64,000 bases of DNA from Siphonodentalium dalli (GCA_032622095.1 CP136062.1:8709710-8773709), one strand, 5' to 3'. Positions 33,697 to 47,690 are shown, counted from the stretch's first letter. The notes: generated from the sequence alone by a model not told the origin. Translations and numbers: made by a program.

Positions 33697-35590
33697 AACG
33701 AGAGGCCGATCACGATCGGCAGATGTTTAACCCATACCTTGGCGATAGCGATTAGCTATTTTTATAAATTTTATAAATCCTTACACCAACCTTTTCATGA
33801 GTGCAAAAGTTTCAACAATTCACACTTTATATAGTGATCGTGTGAAAAATATTTAGTTATCACATTGTGTCAACAGGATTGGTGGAGGATGTTAATATTT
33901 TTAAGCAAATAAACCAAATGACCCTCACTATGCAGGTTAGGGGTGTGTTATCGTCAACTATGCCAAGAACTATAAACATAATCAATGGAAATATTTGAGT
34001 TATCAAATCGGATAGAATGGGGTTAATCTTACCCAAACTAATGAACTGATAAACACAAAATAGTCTATGAAAAGCATGTCATTGGATTTAGAACCCCATA
34101 CAATAAGTCAGTCTCAAGAATACCAGCACCATTAATATTATCCTGGAGCCCAAATGCAATTGAGGGAATTTCAAAATAAGACATTTCCTCTAATGATGAA
34201 TATTCAATTGGTGATGTATTGAAACCCTTACTGAACCTGGCTCAAAGTGAAAGGGATAATATTATATCTGTCTATCGCATAATATGTGTCTATGGAATGG
34301 TTTAATTTTAATCCCAAATCCATGCAAATCAAAAGTGGATCACCATCAACCTGGACATAACATAGGAGAATGATTAAATGAAAAGCATCAAAACCATATG
34401 ATGTGTGGAGAGGGTTAATCATTTTCAATTACATCATGTTATGGAACTAAGGAATGTGTGGATAAATTTTTGTCTAAGATAAGGCAACAGTGTTTGTAAA
34501 GAACAATGTCTGTAAAACAACACTACAAAGTAACAATGGACTATTCCAATTTATTATTTTAGAATAGGTGTCATATAGTGTGTGCATATAGCTAATGTAT
34601 TAAACCTGTTTCAACAAAGGGGTTAACTTCATATTGCACAGAAAGCAGAACTCCACCAGAGAGTGAGTAATCAATCACAGTTTGACATAATTATGATAAC
34701 AAGTCCAGCCAGCCAGTGGTACCACTATCATGCTTTATAGCATGTAGTATCTAATGTCATAGTGATAATTAACTCATTTCAATAACACACATTGCTGTGG
34801 GATATATGTTCTCTTCAAATTCCCAGCAGTAATTACTTGAATTATAAAGGGTCATAACTCTGTTAAAATATATCGGATCAAACCCATATTCGAACTCGAT
34901 CTGTATTTAGGGGTGATAAATTCATATACCAAATTTTGTGTTGATCAGATGAAAAATGTTTTGAGTCATAGCAGCTTGGGTGAATTCTAAGTAAACATAA
35001 GAGTGAAAAGGGTTAATTAAACAATACCAAAAACCATACAGATGAAGAACGTGCTAAGAAAAACCTAGGTAAGAAATATGAGGCAGATCAGAAGAAATAT
35101 GTTCAACTTATTGCATTGGATAGCATGTGTGTAAAGGGTTAATTATTTTCTAAACTGATCAACCAATCAATACCAAAAACTATACAGGTGAGGGGTGTGT
35201 CATCATAAACCTACATATCAAATATGAACACAATCGGACAAAAAAATATTTCGGTTAGAGCATCGGATTTTTTTTTAATTTATTTTATTTTCGAAAAAAG
35301 GGTCATAACTCCTTTAAAATAAATCGGATCAAACCCATATTCAAACTCGATCTGTATTTTTGGCTGTGAAACTCACATACCAAATTTGGTTCCAATCAGA
35401 TAAAAAATGTTTGAGTTATGGCAGAATGCGTGAATTCTAAGTTGAAAAAGGGCCATAACTCTGTAACAAAATCTCGGATCAAACCCAAATTCGAACTCGA
35501 TCTGTATTTTGGGCTGAGAAACCCATATACAAAATTTGGTTTCGATCGGATAGAAAATGTTTGAGTTATCGCATTACTCGTAAAGTGTCT

Positions 35591-35621
<31 letters not shown>

Positions 35622-35693
35622 GACGAACGACGAGTGGTCAATCCGGGCAACGACACTATGTTTACCATACTATGGTATGGGTAAACATAAAAA
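33697..35693 (+). repeat. Composite module, third copy (no insertion)
   Basis: An uninterrupted Y-Z-X module. The sequence 'caccatcaacctggacataa' at 34341-34360 is the pre-insertion state of the locus occupied by the element at 27485-31683. Confidence 0.9.
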
Positions 35694-37822
35694 TAAGTGA
35701 GAATATCTTGGAGCGAATTTCTGCAACAATTTCACCGCCTGGTGGGACCCATTTAAAAAAAGTACATTCCCTGTGTCTAATCCTACATTTTGATATACCA
35801 TACGTCCCATTATATTGAATATACCAGCTGAAATCGATCCTGTAATTGTAAACATCGAGTCTATTTTAGCTGTTTTATCGGCGCGTGTTTGCGTGTTCGC
35901 ACTAAATTACAATACAATTACATTACAATTACAATATTCGCACTAAAACAGCCATATTGTAGCTAAAAACGAATGCACAGTATTCCACTGCGTTATTTGA
36001 TACCCAAAACTTGTTGTTTGCTAGCGTATTCATCGAGAAATCTAAATTCTAAACATTAATGTCGAACGCAGTTTTTCGTGTTTGTGGCATTTTATGTTAG
36101 GTCAGTTGTCGACCGAATTATGTAACTTCCGGTGTCCGGTCAGTGACGGGGTTAATATGTGTGGATAGGGCGAATGTGGACCTTTCGTGAGACACCAAAA
36201 GGAGCCCTCTACGCGCTGTATTCCTCGAGATATCGGCCGTCCCACGCAATTTGAAAATCCCGTCCCGCAGATTGTCATGCTATCCCAAATTCCACCCCAT
36301 GTTAGGTCAGTTGTCGATCAAATAATGCAACTTCTGGTGTCCGGTCAGTGGCGGGGTTAATATGTGTGGATAGGGCGAATGTGGGCCTTTCGTTAGACAC
36401 CAAAATGAGCCCCCAACGCCCTGTATGGAAACAAGACGATTGGTACCTTGGACGATTGGTACCTGGACGTTTCGTACCCACCGAACGATTGGTACCAGTC
36501 TGGTACCATTGGAACGATTGGTACCAGTCTGGTACCAATTCAGGGAAGACGATTGGTACCAGATAATTTATTTAATGTTTTACGAATATATATGTATATA
36601 TTATGGTGTTATATCAGTAGTTTGACTTACTGTAGACAATTGGACCTTATAAGGTAATTTTTGCAGCAGATTTAAGTGAAAAATAGCCTTAGATAATTAT
36701 GATTAATATAAATTGGCCTCAAACACATCTACATAAAATGAATAAGTTCATTTTATTAATCTTAGTATATTTATTTATCTCTTTGGTGAGCCTTTAATAT
36801 TTGTAACTTTTGCAGCATTAACGTATAGTACAGCGGCCAAACGCCAAAAGTGGTCGGGTACCCCTACCCACGATAGAACAAGTTAAAACCAACTTTCTTT
36901 GAAGGAGAAATATATACTGTAGACGAAAATGATAGTGAAAAATAACGGAATTGGTGGTGGCTATTCTCAAATCGACGATGAACGATACCCACCAGTGACT
37001 TTTCCCAGAAATTTACAATTTTGGTAAAGTGAGCACTGCGGCTATGTCCTAAGTTATTAGCCCACATTGTAGGCGCCAAAATGCCTACAGCATACCATAT
37101 CTATACCTGATATGCAAGAAGTGTTGGTTAATTTTGATTTTCGTGCCATTTGGAGCCGAAACATTTTTTTTTGTTGAAAAATCTCTCTTTTTCAAAAAAA
37201 TTATATTTTTCGAACATTATCATTCAAACGGATATTGCAATAATATTGAAATATTTAGTCCATATGGTGTAGTAGTTAGCTGTCAAGCATATGAAGAAAG
37301 AAGTTAAAAAAAAATTTGAACGGTTTGCGAGATATTGGATTTTAGCTACCCCTCCCCCAAAGCAGAGCCTCGCGAAAAATCATACTTCTAACTCGTTGAG
37401 ATAACACACATCTCAAAACACACTATGCTATTATCGTATATATGTATTCAATGGCTGGGATTCCGTTGAATACATGTGACTCACATCAATGGGTGTGGAA
37501 TAAATATGATATATTCCAATAAAACTGAAACACTATATCACAAGTAACTTTAAATATAACCCAACACAATTTTATATGGTACCAATCATCCACACTGAAA
37601 TGGTACCAATCGTCCACAGGGTACGAAACGTCCAGGTACCAATCGACCCGTGTGTACGAAACGTCCAGGTACCAAACGTCCAAGGTACCAATCGTCTAGA
37701 AGCCCCCTGTATTCCTCGAGATATCGGCCGTCCCACGCAATTTGAAATTCTGTCCCGCAGATTGTCGTTTTGTCCCATATCCCATCCCATCCCGCAGATT
37801 GTCATGTCCCGACATATTTCCT
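35694..37822 (-). mobile_element. Dispersed element, copy 2, interrupted
   Basis: Reverse complement of 19830-20647, from 'ataagtgagaatatcttgga' to 'tgtcatgtcccgacatattt', including the internal duplication. It is split by the 1278-bp insertion at 36427-37704. Confidence 0.85.
36427..37704. mobile_element. 1.3-kb insertion with 8-bp target duplication
   Basis: 'ccctgtat' flanks both sides (36419-36426 and 37705-37712), and occurs once in the uninterrupted copy near 19937-19944 on the opposite strand. The termini GGAAACAAGACGATTGG and, inverted, GGCTTCTAGACGATTGG are imperfect. Subterminal repeats are 'gacgattggtacc' and 'cgtccaggtacc'. An 8-bp duplication fits hAT- or P-like families. No transposase was recognised; the 36600-37560 interior is AT-rich. 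Confidence 0.85.
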
Positions 37823-38092
37823 CCTTAACATCAACAAAGATAACATGCGATCATTAACAAACAAACCACTAGCACTTACACGCTCAATTATAACCCATAA
37901 GAAATCTATATATGTTATAACATACAGTTAGTTTGTTCATACTTTGTTTTCTATAGTTGATCCACAAGTGAGCACAATATAAAGGAGATATATATCTCTG
38001 AAAAAGAAATGTTTTTACAGCAAACGAACATCTCGAAAATTTCCTAATTAACATATATATATATATTCGATCGAATACATATCGCTCTATAT

Positions 38093-38748
38093 GGATCCGG
38101 GCCCACTCGCCCCAGGGCCAGCTCGCCCCAAGCCGTTTTTGGGGCGAGCTGGCCCACCTTTCAGGGGCGAGCTGGCCCGGGTATTACATTTGTATTAAAG
38201 TTGTAAATAAGTTAATATATATTAATATATTAATTTCTTAAGTTCAGATTATGATATATTTCAGAGTTATGTCCATCAATTTTGACATTTAGATTACTTT
38301 AGGCACGTTTGTTAGCAATGATAATAGCCTTCAGTGTGATAGATAATCACTTTCATATGCCGACCACATACCGTATATAAGCAGTGCAATATTTATCTGA
38401 CATCATAACCACAAATATGTTCCGTTGTATCTGCGACTATATATCGAAGAATGGAGTATATTCCGACATGACGTTCGGACAAATAATGATCTCGAATGTG
38501 TGTATATTTAATTCAACATTCCAAATTCAATGATACACATCTTGGGTATCAGTTGACCGATTTGGGTATCACTTTGTATGGTATCACTTAACTCGGGTAT
38601 CACTTGACTGCAAGCCAGAGAAAGCAAGCAAAACGACCCCAAAACGACAACTTAAATAAGACATTATCCCTTGGGGCGAGCTGGCTCGGGGCGAGCTGGC
38701 CCAGGTCGACTGGGGCGAGCTGGCCCTGGGGCGAGTGGGCCCGTTTCC
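38093..38748. mobile_element. Small element with GC-rich inverted ends, 8-bp duplication
   Basis: 'ctctatat' flanks both sides (38085-38092 and 38749-38756). The ends GGATCCGGGCCCACTCGCCC and inverted GGAAACGGGCCCACTCGCCC continue into repeated 'ggggcgagctggcc' units. The GGAAAC end resembles the terminus at 36427. The AT-rich centre carries 'gggtatcacttgac' repeats. Non-coding. Confidence 0.85.
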
Positions 38749-39499
38749 CTCTATATAGTAATAGTATATTGTCTTTGTAATACAAATTGTATGTCGTCTT
38801 CTAACTTTGCTTTCAGCTCTTTTATTAGACTAGAAGGATTAATACAATCGTAAATGTCCAAATATTAAAATATGTATTAATCCGAATAGTCTAATTTGTT
38901 GGACTAATCTGAACCAAAATAAATCTGAAAATACCTGAAACTGAACACACAACAGTTAATTCTGACGAACGATTGAGTGAGTGAGCGTTCCCTTGTTATT
39001 CGGGGCATGTTTGGGCAATCCGTAACTTGCTAAAGGTTCCGGTCACTACGATGAAGCTGAATCCTTTTTAACTTATGGAACAACGCGTTTTGATATTATA
39101 ACAAATAACTAAAAAAAAACATCCATTCATTAGTTACGGTATATCCTATATTTAAATTCATTTTTTGTATGTTAATTCAAACATATCGTCAAATCGTCAC
39201 ACGTTTTAGATGTAAAACAAGTTCACGTCAGAGCACAAATCGAACACACCCACGTATTTTCCTAAAATGAAAGTTGTGACAGTTTGTTTTTTATTGTAAA
39301 ACTTTGAAAGGTGAGGTTCGTTTATTATTACCGAAGTATGTATTTATACATTTAAAGAGAGCCATTTATAGTAACAGGATAAAGATAATTAATTGAATGG
39401 GATGGAAATTTGGAATAAATAAACCACCACGGCACCGGGAGCTCATAAAAGCCGAACACAACCGAACACAACCGAACATAACCGAACACAAGTCCAAAT

Positions 39500-39920
39500 A
39501 ATGGGAAATTTCACGAATAAAGTTCATAGGCATATGTATTCATGTTCACACTATAACTATACGAACTTTGGTGGAGTTCGGGCCAATAATATGTGTTTTA
39601 TTCGATATTTTGTAAAACGCGTTTAGTGTTCGGCATAGAAAAGCCGAACACAAGTTTATGTTCGACACTCAGTCACCGGTAATTAATTAACACATAGATA
39701 TGCATAGATGTGGCGTTAGCTGGCGTTTGAGATATATAACTCTATATACAGTCTACTAAATATAAGACCACCTTGTAAAGTTCATAGGCATATGTATTCA
39801 CGTTCATACTATTACTATACGAAGTTTGGTGGAGTTTGGTTCAATAATGAGTGTTTTGTTTGGTGTTTTGTATAACGCGTTTGTGTTTGGCATAGAAAAG
39901 CCGAACACAAACTTCTGTCC
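39500..39920 (+). repeat. Direct repeat of about 140 bp with pentameric repeats
   Basis: 'agttcataggcatatgtatt' begins two copies (about 39522 and 39779), each ending in 'catagaaaagccgaacacaa'. Short 'ccgaacacaa' repeats lie at 39452-39495. Confidence 0.75.
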
Positions 39921-40304
39921 ATGATTAGATTATCCGCTGATAGATGATAATTAATATCTGCCAGAAGGGATTTGGCAGGTTTAATTCGCGAGAAAAAACG
40001 TGTTTTGTTGTCCATTTTCGTCTGCATTCTCACTAAAATGTTACCCCCCCCCCCCCTTATTATTACAAGTCATTTCGTACAATGTGGTAGTTTAGATGGA
40101 TCATACTGGACAAATGCGAACATATCAGCACGCCCCGGACTTCTAAGAAGTAGTAAATCGGTTGTCGAGTTAAGATACTCATGCGGAAATGGTTCGGAGA
40201 ATATAATACTAACCACAAAACAAATAGTTTATTGCAATCATAAGTAAACATTGTAAAATTATATATAATAGTGTTCTTGTTGGCGACATAACATCTCTTG
40301 GTGA

Positions 40305-40549
40305 TGGTGCAGGGAATTCTGGTGGAATTGATGTCAATCATAGTATACACTAAAACAGTCAAAATTGATGGACATAACTCTGAAATATATCATAATCTGA
40401 ACTTAAGAAATTAATATATTAATATATTAACTTATTTACAACTTTAATACAAATGTAATACCCGGGCCAACTCGCCCGTGAAAGCTGGGCCAGCTCGCCC
40501 CAAAAACTGCCTGGGGCGAGCTGGCCCTGGGGCGAGTGGGCACGGATCC
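40305..40549 (-). mobile_element. End fragment related to 38093-38748
   Basis: This is the reverse complement of about 38093-38345, ending 'ctggggcgagtgggcacgga'. Its left end and target duplication were not found, so it may be a truncated or larger relative. Confidence 0.7.
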
Positions 40550-40872
40550 CTGACCAACCAAGGCAGTTTAGCCTTTAGCAGGTCAGGGAGAACCCAAAAT
40601 CGATGTACTGAACCTCGATTTGTGTAAAAAACCTAGGTGGAGGCCGGTTCTTCGAGACCATGTGACCACTGGTCAAAACATATACCCATGATATAAGGGG
40701 AAACACTCTAAACCAAATATGATACTAATGGAAGTATTATAGTGTAAGTGGTATTATAGTGTAAGTGGTATACATTCAAGTCGGCCGTGGGAGAACATCA
40801 ATAGCGCTCCTCCCACCGTCCTGCAAAAGCCAGATTTGGTCACTAAGGACGTACCATATACAGATACAGATA

Positions 40873-41020
40873 CAGTGGAGTATTTCATTTTACACCTATG
40901 GGAGGGCAAATTCACATTTAATAATTAATTGTGCTTAATTAAGCGCAATCAAGCACAATTAATTATTAAATGTGAATTTCGCCTCCCATACATGTAAGTG
41001 TAAGATGAAATACTCCACAC
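40873..41020. repeat. Near-perfect 145-bp palindrome
   Basis: 'gtggagtatttcat' and 'atgaaatactccac' are the ends, and 'gcacaattaattattaaatg' with its complement lies near the centre. It is MITE-like but I could not identify a duplication. Confidence 0.7.
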
Positions 41021-41639
41021 TATATCACCAGTGGTCATATGGTCTTGAAAAACAAAAAGATACTAACAATCTGAATACACCATCGTTTCAAGAATAAAAT
41101 ACGGAATATGATGATATAAACTCAGAAAGCGCGAATGTTTGTGTGGCATAAAATTTTAACTCTTGTAATTTCGTACAAATCATCTGCCAATGAAAATGCC
41201 AAACTGGTAATAATAATATAATATAATATATTGATTTAATATTATTAAATAATATTTTATTCAACTAACAGTGATTCCTAGGGACTGTGATGTGAGAATA
41301 CACCTACAAAGTACAATTGCTGTATTCAGTTAACATAGCTGAATTCAGATATAGCGGTATCATATATAACCATCATTGAGTCGACCTACTCGTTTTGTTG
41401 CAAAGTGTTGAGTATTGTCGACACGGCGATGTCGATTATGTGTGAAAACTCACTATGGCAATTGATGTCGATCATAATGATTTAATAATTCTAATGCATT
41501 GCAGAATACATTGAAAACTATATTTAATACAATATTCAATGCCAAAGATCCAAATAGTTGAAATTAAACGAGCGAGCACAATTAACTCAACACTTTAGCT
41601 CACTGCACATTATCTGTATAATACTTTTATAATGGGTTA

Positions 41640-42345
41640 TATGTTAAGCCCTAGGGATAGCATAATTTCCCGCCATGTCCGTTTCGATCAAGGTTATGGT
41701 TAGGATCCCAATCCGTCATGTTCCAATTAGTGTTATATATGGTTATAGGGTTAGTGTTCAATCTCGGCTTGTCCCAACCTGTTAGCATACAATCATGCCC
41801 TGTCCCATCCCATCCCATCATGCCCTATCGATACCTCGCCCAGTCACTGACTCACTTCCGATTCCTTCCAGGTAAAGTTATGGTTAGGATCCCGTCCTGT
41901 CCTGGTTAGGGTTTAGTAACGTCTGATCACGTTTCATCCCATTTCTCGTCAGGCACAACCCTGTCCCTTCCCATTCCATCCCTGTCAGGGTTAGGGTCAG
42001 CACCCTGTCTGATTAGTATGGTTAAAATTACAGGCTCAGTGTTAAGGTTAGAGTTAGTATCTCTGTTCTTTTCCATCCCGGTCATGCATACTTATCCCAC
42101 CCAACTCACCATGTCCCGTCTCATCTCATCGCGCCACGCCCATCCCGCTGCATCCAATTCATTCCCACCTGTCCCAGTCAGGGAAAATTTTAAAATCCAT
42201 TAATCCATGCCCGTCATGTTTGTGATTATGATCAGGAGCATGGTTAGGCTTTGGGTCAGTATCTACATGAATCCTGACTCACGTCACGGACCATCCCATC
42301 ACGTTCCAGATAGGGATAAGGTCAGGATTCAGATTAGGGCCACTG
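41640..42345 (+). repeat. Degenerate gttagg / catcccatccc low-complexity tract
   Basis: Loose repeats of 'ggttaggatccc', 'gggttaggg' and 'cccatccc' alternate over about 700 bp. It is not a true telomeric TTAGGG array because consecutive hexamers are absent. Confidence 0.55.
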
Positions 42346-42589
42346 CACGGTCTTAGCCGTGTGATTTATCTGAGACAACTTCAGGTGAGCCACCCCACCT
42401 CACCGGAATTGTATGTTTCCGAATAAGGAATACATGTATGTGTATACCGGGAATGTTGTGATGGTAATAGGAATTATGCTATGCTGGATTGTAAGCAGAC
42501 ACTTAAACAGATGTATCTTGAGAAAAGAAAAAGTAACTAAAACAACATTTATTTGAGACTATAGATACTTCCCAGAAGATGAGACCTAA

Positions 42590-42682
42590 GCAGAATCAGG
42601 TCCCCAGAGGGCGATTTTGGTGATGCTAACCCGTTTTGTTGGATAGCGTCACTAAATTCACCCTCTGGGGACCTAACTCAGC
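42590..42682. repeat. Palindromic repeat A, complete copy
   Basis: The arms 'gcagaatcaggtccccagag' and 'accctctggggacctaactc' surround 'cgttttgttggatagcg'. Confidence 0.75.
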
Positions 42683-42719
42683 AAATGACAGACACACTAT
42701 TTGAAGGTTTGGTATCTGT

Positions 42720-45700
42720 TAGTGATGTACCGATTATCAGTATCGGGCCTATCGGCTATTGTATTATGGTCGTCGGAGGGTTAGACCCAGAATAAATTGG
42801 TAAAGAAGCAGTTTTGGTGTCATTCGACGCGGGAGAATCTCGTGTATAACATATCCAAAATCCGCTAAAATCCGCTTTGGGGAAAATTCAGAATTCAAGA
42901 TGGCGTCCAACATGGCCGCCAATAATAATGAAAATCGCAAATAGGTATTTATTCACGAAAACCCACACGACAAAATGCCAATTCGGCACCAATCATTGAT
43001 TGAAACCAATATGTTTTTGTGGGTATGAGTAGCCAATCACGATTCAAAAATCTAAGATGGCTACCAAAATGGCCACCGAAAATTGTCAAAATTTAAGTTC
43101 TGCTCAGAGGAAAGCCGAAACAACACTTCGATTGTGAGCTAACAATGTCAGACTCATTAAACATTTTGCCAATTATATCTACTACCACAATCATTTCAGC
43201 GCATAATGCTCCAACGAAGCAGTATCTACTGCAGGATCCAACATAGAAACATTCTAGTAAATATATATACGCATCAATATCTACTACACATTGATTGAAT
43301 TTCATCAATGATATGTAGACACAATGTACGCCACGGCTGGATGTGAACGCATTGAGTATTCCGGTCGATTTTAGCCTATTATTTATATGTTATGGGTAAT
43401 TGCCTCCATAGGTTCAGAATATTTAGTTTATTATCCCATTGCCAACAATAAATTATACTTGAAAAACGTCATCATTGCGAACTAACCTCAACATTGACTA
43501 TAACATTTGTTGTAGTTTTGGTTCTTTTAGGCATCTGTTATTCTTCCATGGATATGTTCACTTTACTTAGTTTGATGTACATCATACAGGGCTGGCGATC
43601 TAGAAAATCCAGGAGGGCTATTAATAGCCCTCCTAGATATGCCTAGGAGGGCTATAGCCCTCCTCAACTTTTAAAGTTATGATTTATTTTATCTGAGTTA
43701 CTACTGCCGTTAGTTTGTCTATTTTTGATGTTGTATAACTCCATTTAATTTAATTTTCTTCATGTGGAAACAAAGTGTCCACAGAGTTGTGAATGTCAAA
43801 ATCCCCCACAGTAATTATGGTAATAAAATGGTTTTATATGTTGTGATAATCTATATGTACAAGAAACAAAATGTAAGAGTATTTGTACTCAACAATTTGT
43901 CAGTCGGTGTCCAACCCATGCAACGGAATTGGGTGAGTTTGTCCACATTAAAAGCATTCTCCATGAAAGTGTAATTTTACGTAAAATACACAATCAAGAA
44001 CAATATTAAATCCAGTATATTTGCACTTGAATATTGACTGCTTTTTCTCTCAAAGTAATCCATATTCCATTGTCGATCGCAGACTGCTGCTTGCAGCGGT
44101 CAAGTCGCTATCTATAGATTTACTGGGTGTTTGCAATTGGGGACATAGAAAATAGTTTCTGAACTTTAATAATTGAATAACAGTGTAAGCTAGAATACGT
44201 GGATACATTTAGCTAATTATATTAAAATATTGTCAATCGAAGCGATAAAAGACGGCTGCAAGCTAAATACAATTTTCACTGATAGGAACCGGAAACGGAA
44301 CGAAAGGTTGAACTTAATTGGGACAGTGACATTTGGTTCTCACTATCCACAAACATGTGTCATTTTATCCAGTGAAATATATTATAAGCTCAATCTTATG
44401 AAGAGAAATTATTTATTTTGGTCATAAAATGTGTGAGAATCGATCAAAAGATCAGATTTACGAAACAGTTCGTTCCGGAATTTAATGATTCCGATATAAT
44501 TCCCATTTGACATTACCGTCAAGTCACGCATGCGCACAGTCCCCACACTGTACAATATAATTACGATTTCGATGCAGTATTTTACTCATTAAACACAATA
44601 AAATAACTAAATAATAAATGTCCTATCGTAGACGAGGCGGGCTATAAAAAGCCCGCCTTGGAAAATTCTAGGCGGGCTGTAGGCGGGCAGCCCGCCTTGA
44701 GATTTCCAGGCCTGATCATACATGTACATGTAGCATGAATGTCCTGAGATAATACGCCGTTGTTACAAGCTCTATCTGCTTCCCACTTCTGTTGTAAAAA
44801 GGCGGATATGGAGAAGGTATTTGCATCAATGATATCTATTGGCACCATCGTCCCAACTGCAAAATTTAGACTATTCACTGTACTTCGATGTAGACGGTTC
44901 TGCATCTCCAGTACGTTATTACCATTCCTCTACCCATAGGCGTAAACGTATCAACCATTTAGCATGATGAACTGGTATTTCAAGGTTGTCATTGGATAGA
45001 AATACCACATGAACATGGTGATCAACAACATGTTTGTCAAAGAAATGTGAACAATGAACATGTTCTTTTCCGGATGCTAGACAATCAAACTACCACATAA
45101 GGCTTTCATCCATGCTGATCAGTCTCAGAGCACGAAATATGTGCAAATTATTGACATGAAAACTATCTCCTGCAGACAACGTACTCTAGACCTACATCCA
45201 ATGTCATTTCCTATGAACTTTTACTTTTTGTAAAGACGGTTTCGAGTTTTGAAAATCACGCTTGTCCAAGAAGACCTCCACAGACTTACTGATTCTGTGT
45301 GTAAACAATGTACGGGGATAGTTTCCTCATACATATATGTATTTGGCACAAGTATTTTCTAGGACATAAGACATCACCATTCACCGGAGAGTTGATATCT
45401 GAGAAGAGATACATGTGTAAGAGTAAAACCACTTTTTGTACATGTCGAAATGGGGAATCCATGGGCTACATTTAGTTCCAGCTAGCACTAACAATGATGT
45501 CGAAAAATGTGCGTTCACAATCCGTTTAGTGGAAATTTATATTCATTATGTTTTACTTTCTATGGAAACCGTCCAACTAAAGAGTGTTTTTTTTCAGTGT
45601 ATCTCAACCTAGCTATAAATCGGACACGTTCCTGTTTGGTAACCTTCTTAAGAGGTTGGAGAATATGATTTTTCATACATATTCCAGGTTAAAACAATAC

Positions 45701-47690
45701 TGTACTCAATAACAGATATATATATACACGTAAAATTCTTTTTTCGAAAAGAAATCAAAGAGCAAATATCCTATTTATGACCTCTATCGTTTTCGGGGGG
45801 CCATATTGGATGTCATCTCGGATCTTAAAGTTTTTCCAAAGCTGATTTTATCCGATATCCGATAGGGTATTCTGAAGTCAAAATCGCTCTCTGCTTACTT
45901 ATTCTGGATCAACCTCTTTTGCGACTATCACGACCGTGTACCGTAAGTGTATGAAATGATGGCCGAGCCCGAGTAGTTAATATTTGCCAACCAGCGGGAA
46001 GCCACCAAAAGATTGAAAATAAATAGTTTTGATGTATATAAGGCACATAGATTAGCCAACTATCAACTTCATCCACCAGTCACAACTTCCATTATTATTA
46101 TATGACAAGCTGTGCAGAGTCTACCATTTTCGTTTTGGAAGCCATATTAGATCAAATTTATTATTTCTTTTGGTCCATTTGAGATGGAATGTTCAAAAAT
46201 AAAAGAAACGCTCAATTATTTTGTAGACAAGATCTGCTCATCCCTAAATATCAAATGTGACCAGAACACCAAAGCCGATTTTGGTTCAATTTCATACCGC
46301 ATTCGTTAGAACTAATGAGTGAAGGACCGGAGTAAACTATGACCTAAACGATTACACATGTCATTGGTGGAATGATCAGTTGACACGATCATTTAAAGGC
46401 GCATACAATTGTTCCCCAGTTCAGAGAGCAATAACTGAAAAATAGAAGTGATAGAAAATAGTATTTTTCATTTTGTCAGCCATTTTGTGTATGGAATTTT
46501 AAGTTTTTCCATAGAGCTAGCATAATGGCATCATAAAGAGGTATACAGTCATATTTATTTAGTCAATTTTATTCATCCACCACTACTTATAATCGATTGA
46601 ATGACACTCTGAGCAATATCCGCCATTTTCCATATTTTGACCGCCATTTTGGCAGCAATTTTGACACAAAGCACCAATTTGGGTTTCATTGAATTGGAGT
46701 ATTCATAGATAATGGTATGCCCAACTTACATTGTACAGTTCTGTCCATTTCTTGTTGATATATGATTGGAATCCCAATGGCGATTTTTGTGAAATTTTAT
46801 ACCGCGTTCTGTAAAATCGAATTTTTGAGGGTGTGGATGAGTCTGGGACCCCATTTATGGTATCTTTCATTGCTCCAATGCTGAATTAACATGAATAAGA
46901 CTAATCAAAGTCGCCAGTCTGAACCATTATCAAACAACAGGAACTGATCTTTAAGATATTAGGCAAAAACTTAAAATTTTCGAGTTTAGGCTGCCATTTT
47001 GGTGGCCATCTGGGACGAGGGGTTCCATTTTTGCCATAAACTGGTGGCATAATATTTTACCATCGCAAAAATGTATACATTTGTATACATATGACAACAT
47101 TTGTTCTCACTATAATCGAATTAATCTCAGTCAGAGTCTCTTTTGACTAACGGCAACCATGTTGGACGCCATCTTGGATCCTGGATTTACCCCAAAGCGG
47201 ATTTTGGATATGTTGTACAAGAGATTCTCCCATGTTGAATGACACCAAAATCGCTTCTTTATCAATTTCTTCTGGTTCAACACCCTTTTTTGCGTACCAC
47301 GACCATACTATTGGATCGGGCTGATATATATGGTATCGGTGTCGACAAAATTTACACTCCCGACCGATATCGTCAACCGATACATGTCACATACTTTTTG
47401 AATGTTGTGACACCAATTCCTACTTTGATATTAAATAAATGACAGGAATTTCCAGAGCGACTATCTTTTTGCCAAGGATTTTGGGGAATGTGAACTAAAC
47501 TGTTTTTGCGACCTGGGTATTAGTTCTTTGCCGATAATAATTTAAAAGTCAAATTGATACGGAAATTTGTTTTGTTTCTTCCAAACTTTTTTTCACATAC
47601 AAGACTTATCTGTATCGGATCGGTCAATAATTCTATTGAAAATATCGGCTATCGGCTTTTACCGATAACCCCCATATCTTTACATCACTA
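42720..47690. mobile_element. 5-kb hAT-like non-autonomous element
   Basis: 'gtatctgt' flanks both ends exactly (42712-42719 and 47691-47698). The termini TAGTGATGTA are perfectly inverted, followed by weaker complementarity around 'atcggctat'. The 8-bp duplication and TAGTG start fit the hAT superfamily. The arms share inverted segments such as 'accccaaagcggattttgga', with a further relative near 45840-45930. No transposase is present. A second element is nested at 43587-44714. Internal parts resemble 890-1090 and 757-862. Confidence 0.85.
43587..44714. mobile_element. Nested 1.1-kb CAGG-ended element
   Basis: 'atcata' flanks both ends (43581-43586 and 44715-44720). The termini CAGGGCTGGCGATCTAG and inverted CAGGCCTGGAAATCTCA are imperfect. 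Subterminal stems are repeated: 'ggagggctattaatagccct' on the left and 'gcgggctgtaggcgggc' on the right. The 6-bp duplication and CAGG ends match the transposase-bearing element at 3087-6507, so it may be mobilised by that type of transposase (inference). Its short open frames lack recognisable domains. Confidence 0.75.

Noticed and set aside
41640-42345. Interstitial telomere repeats
   Set aside because: Only isolated gttaggg-like words occur; there is no run of consecutive TTAGGG hexamers.
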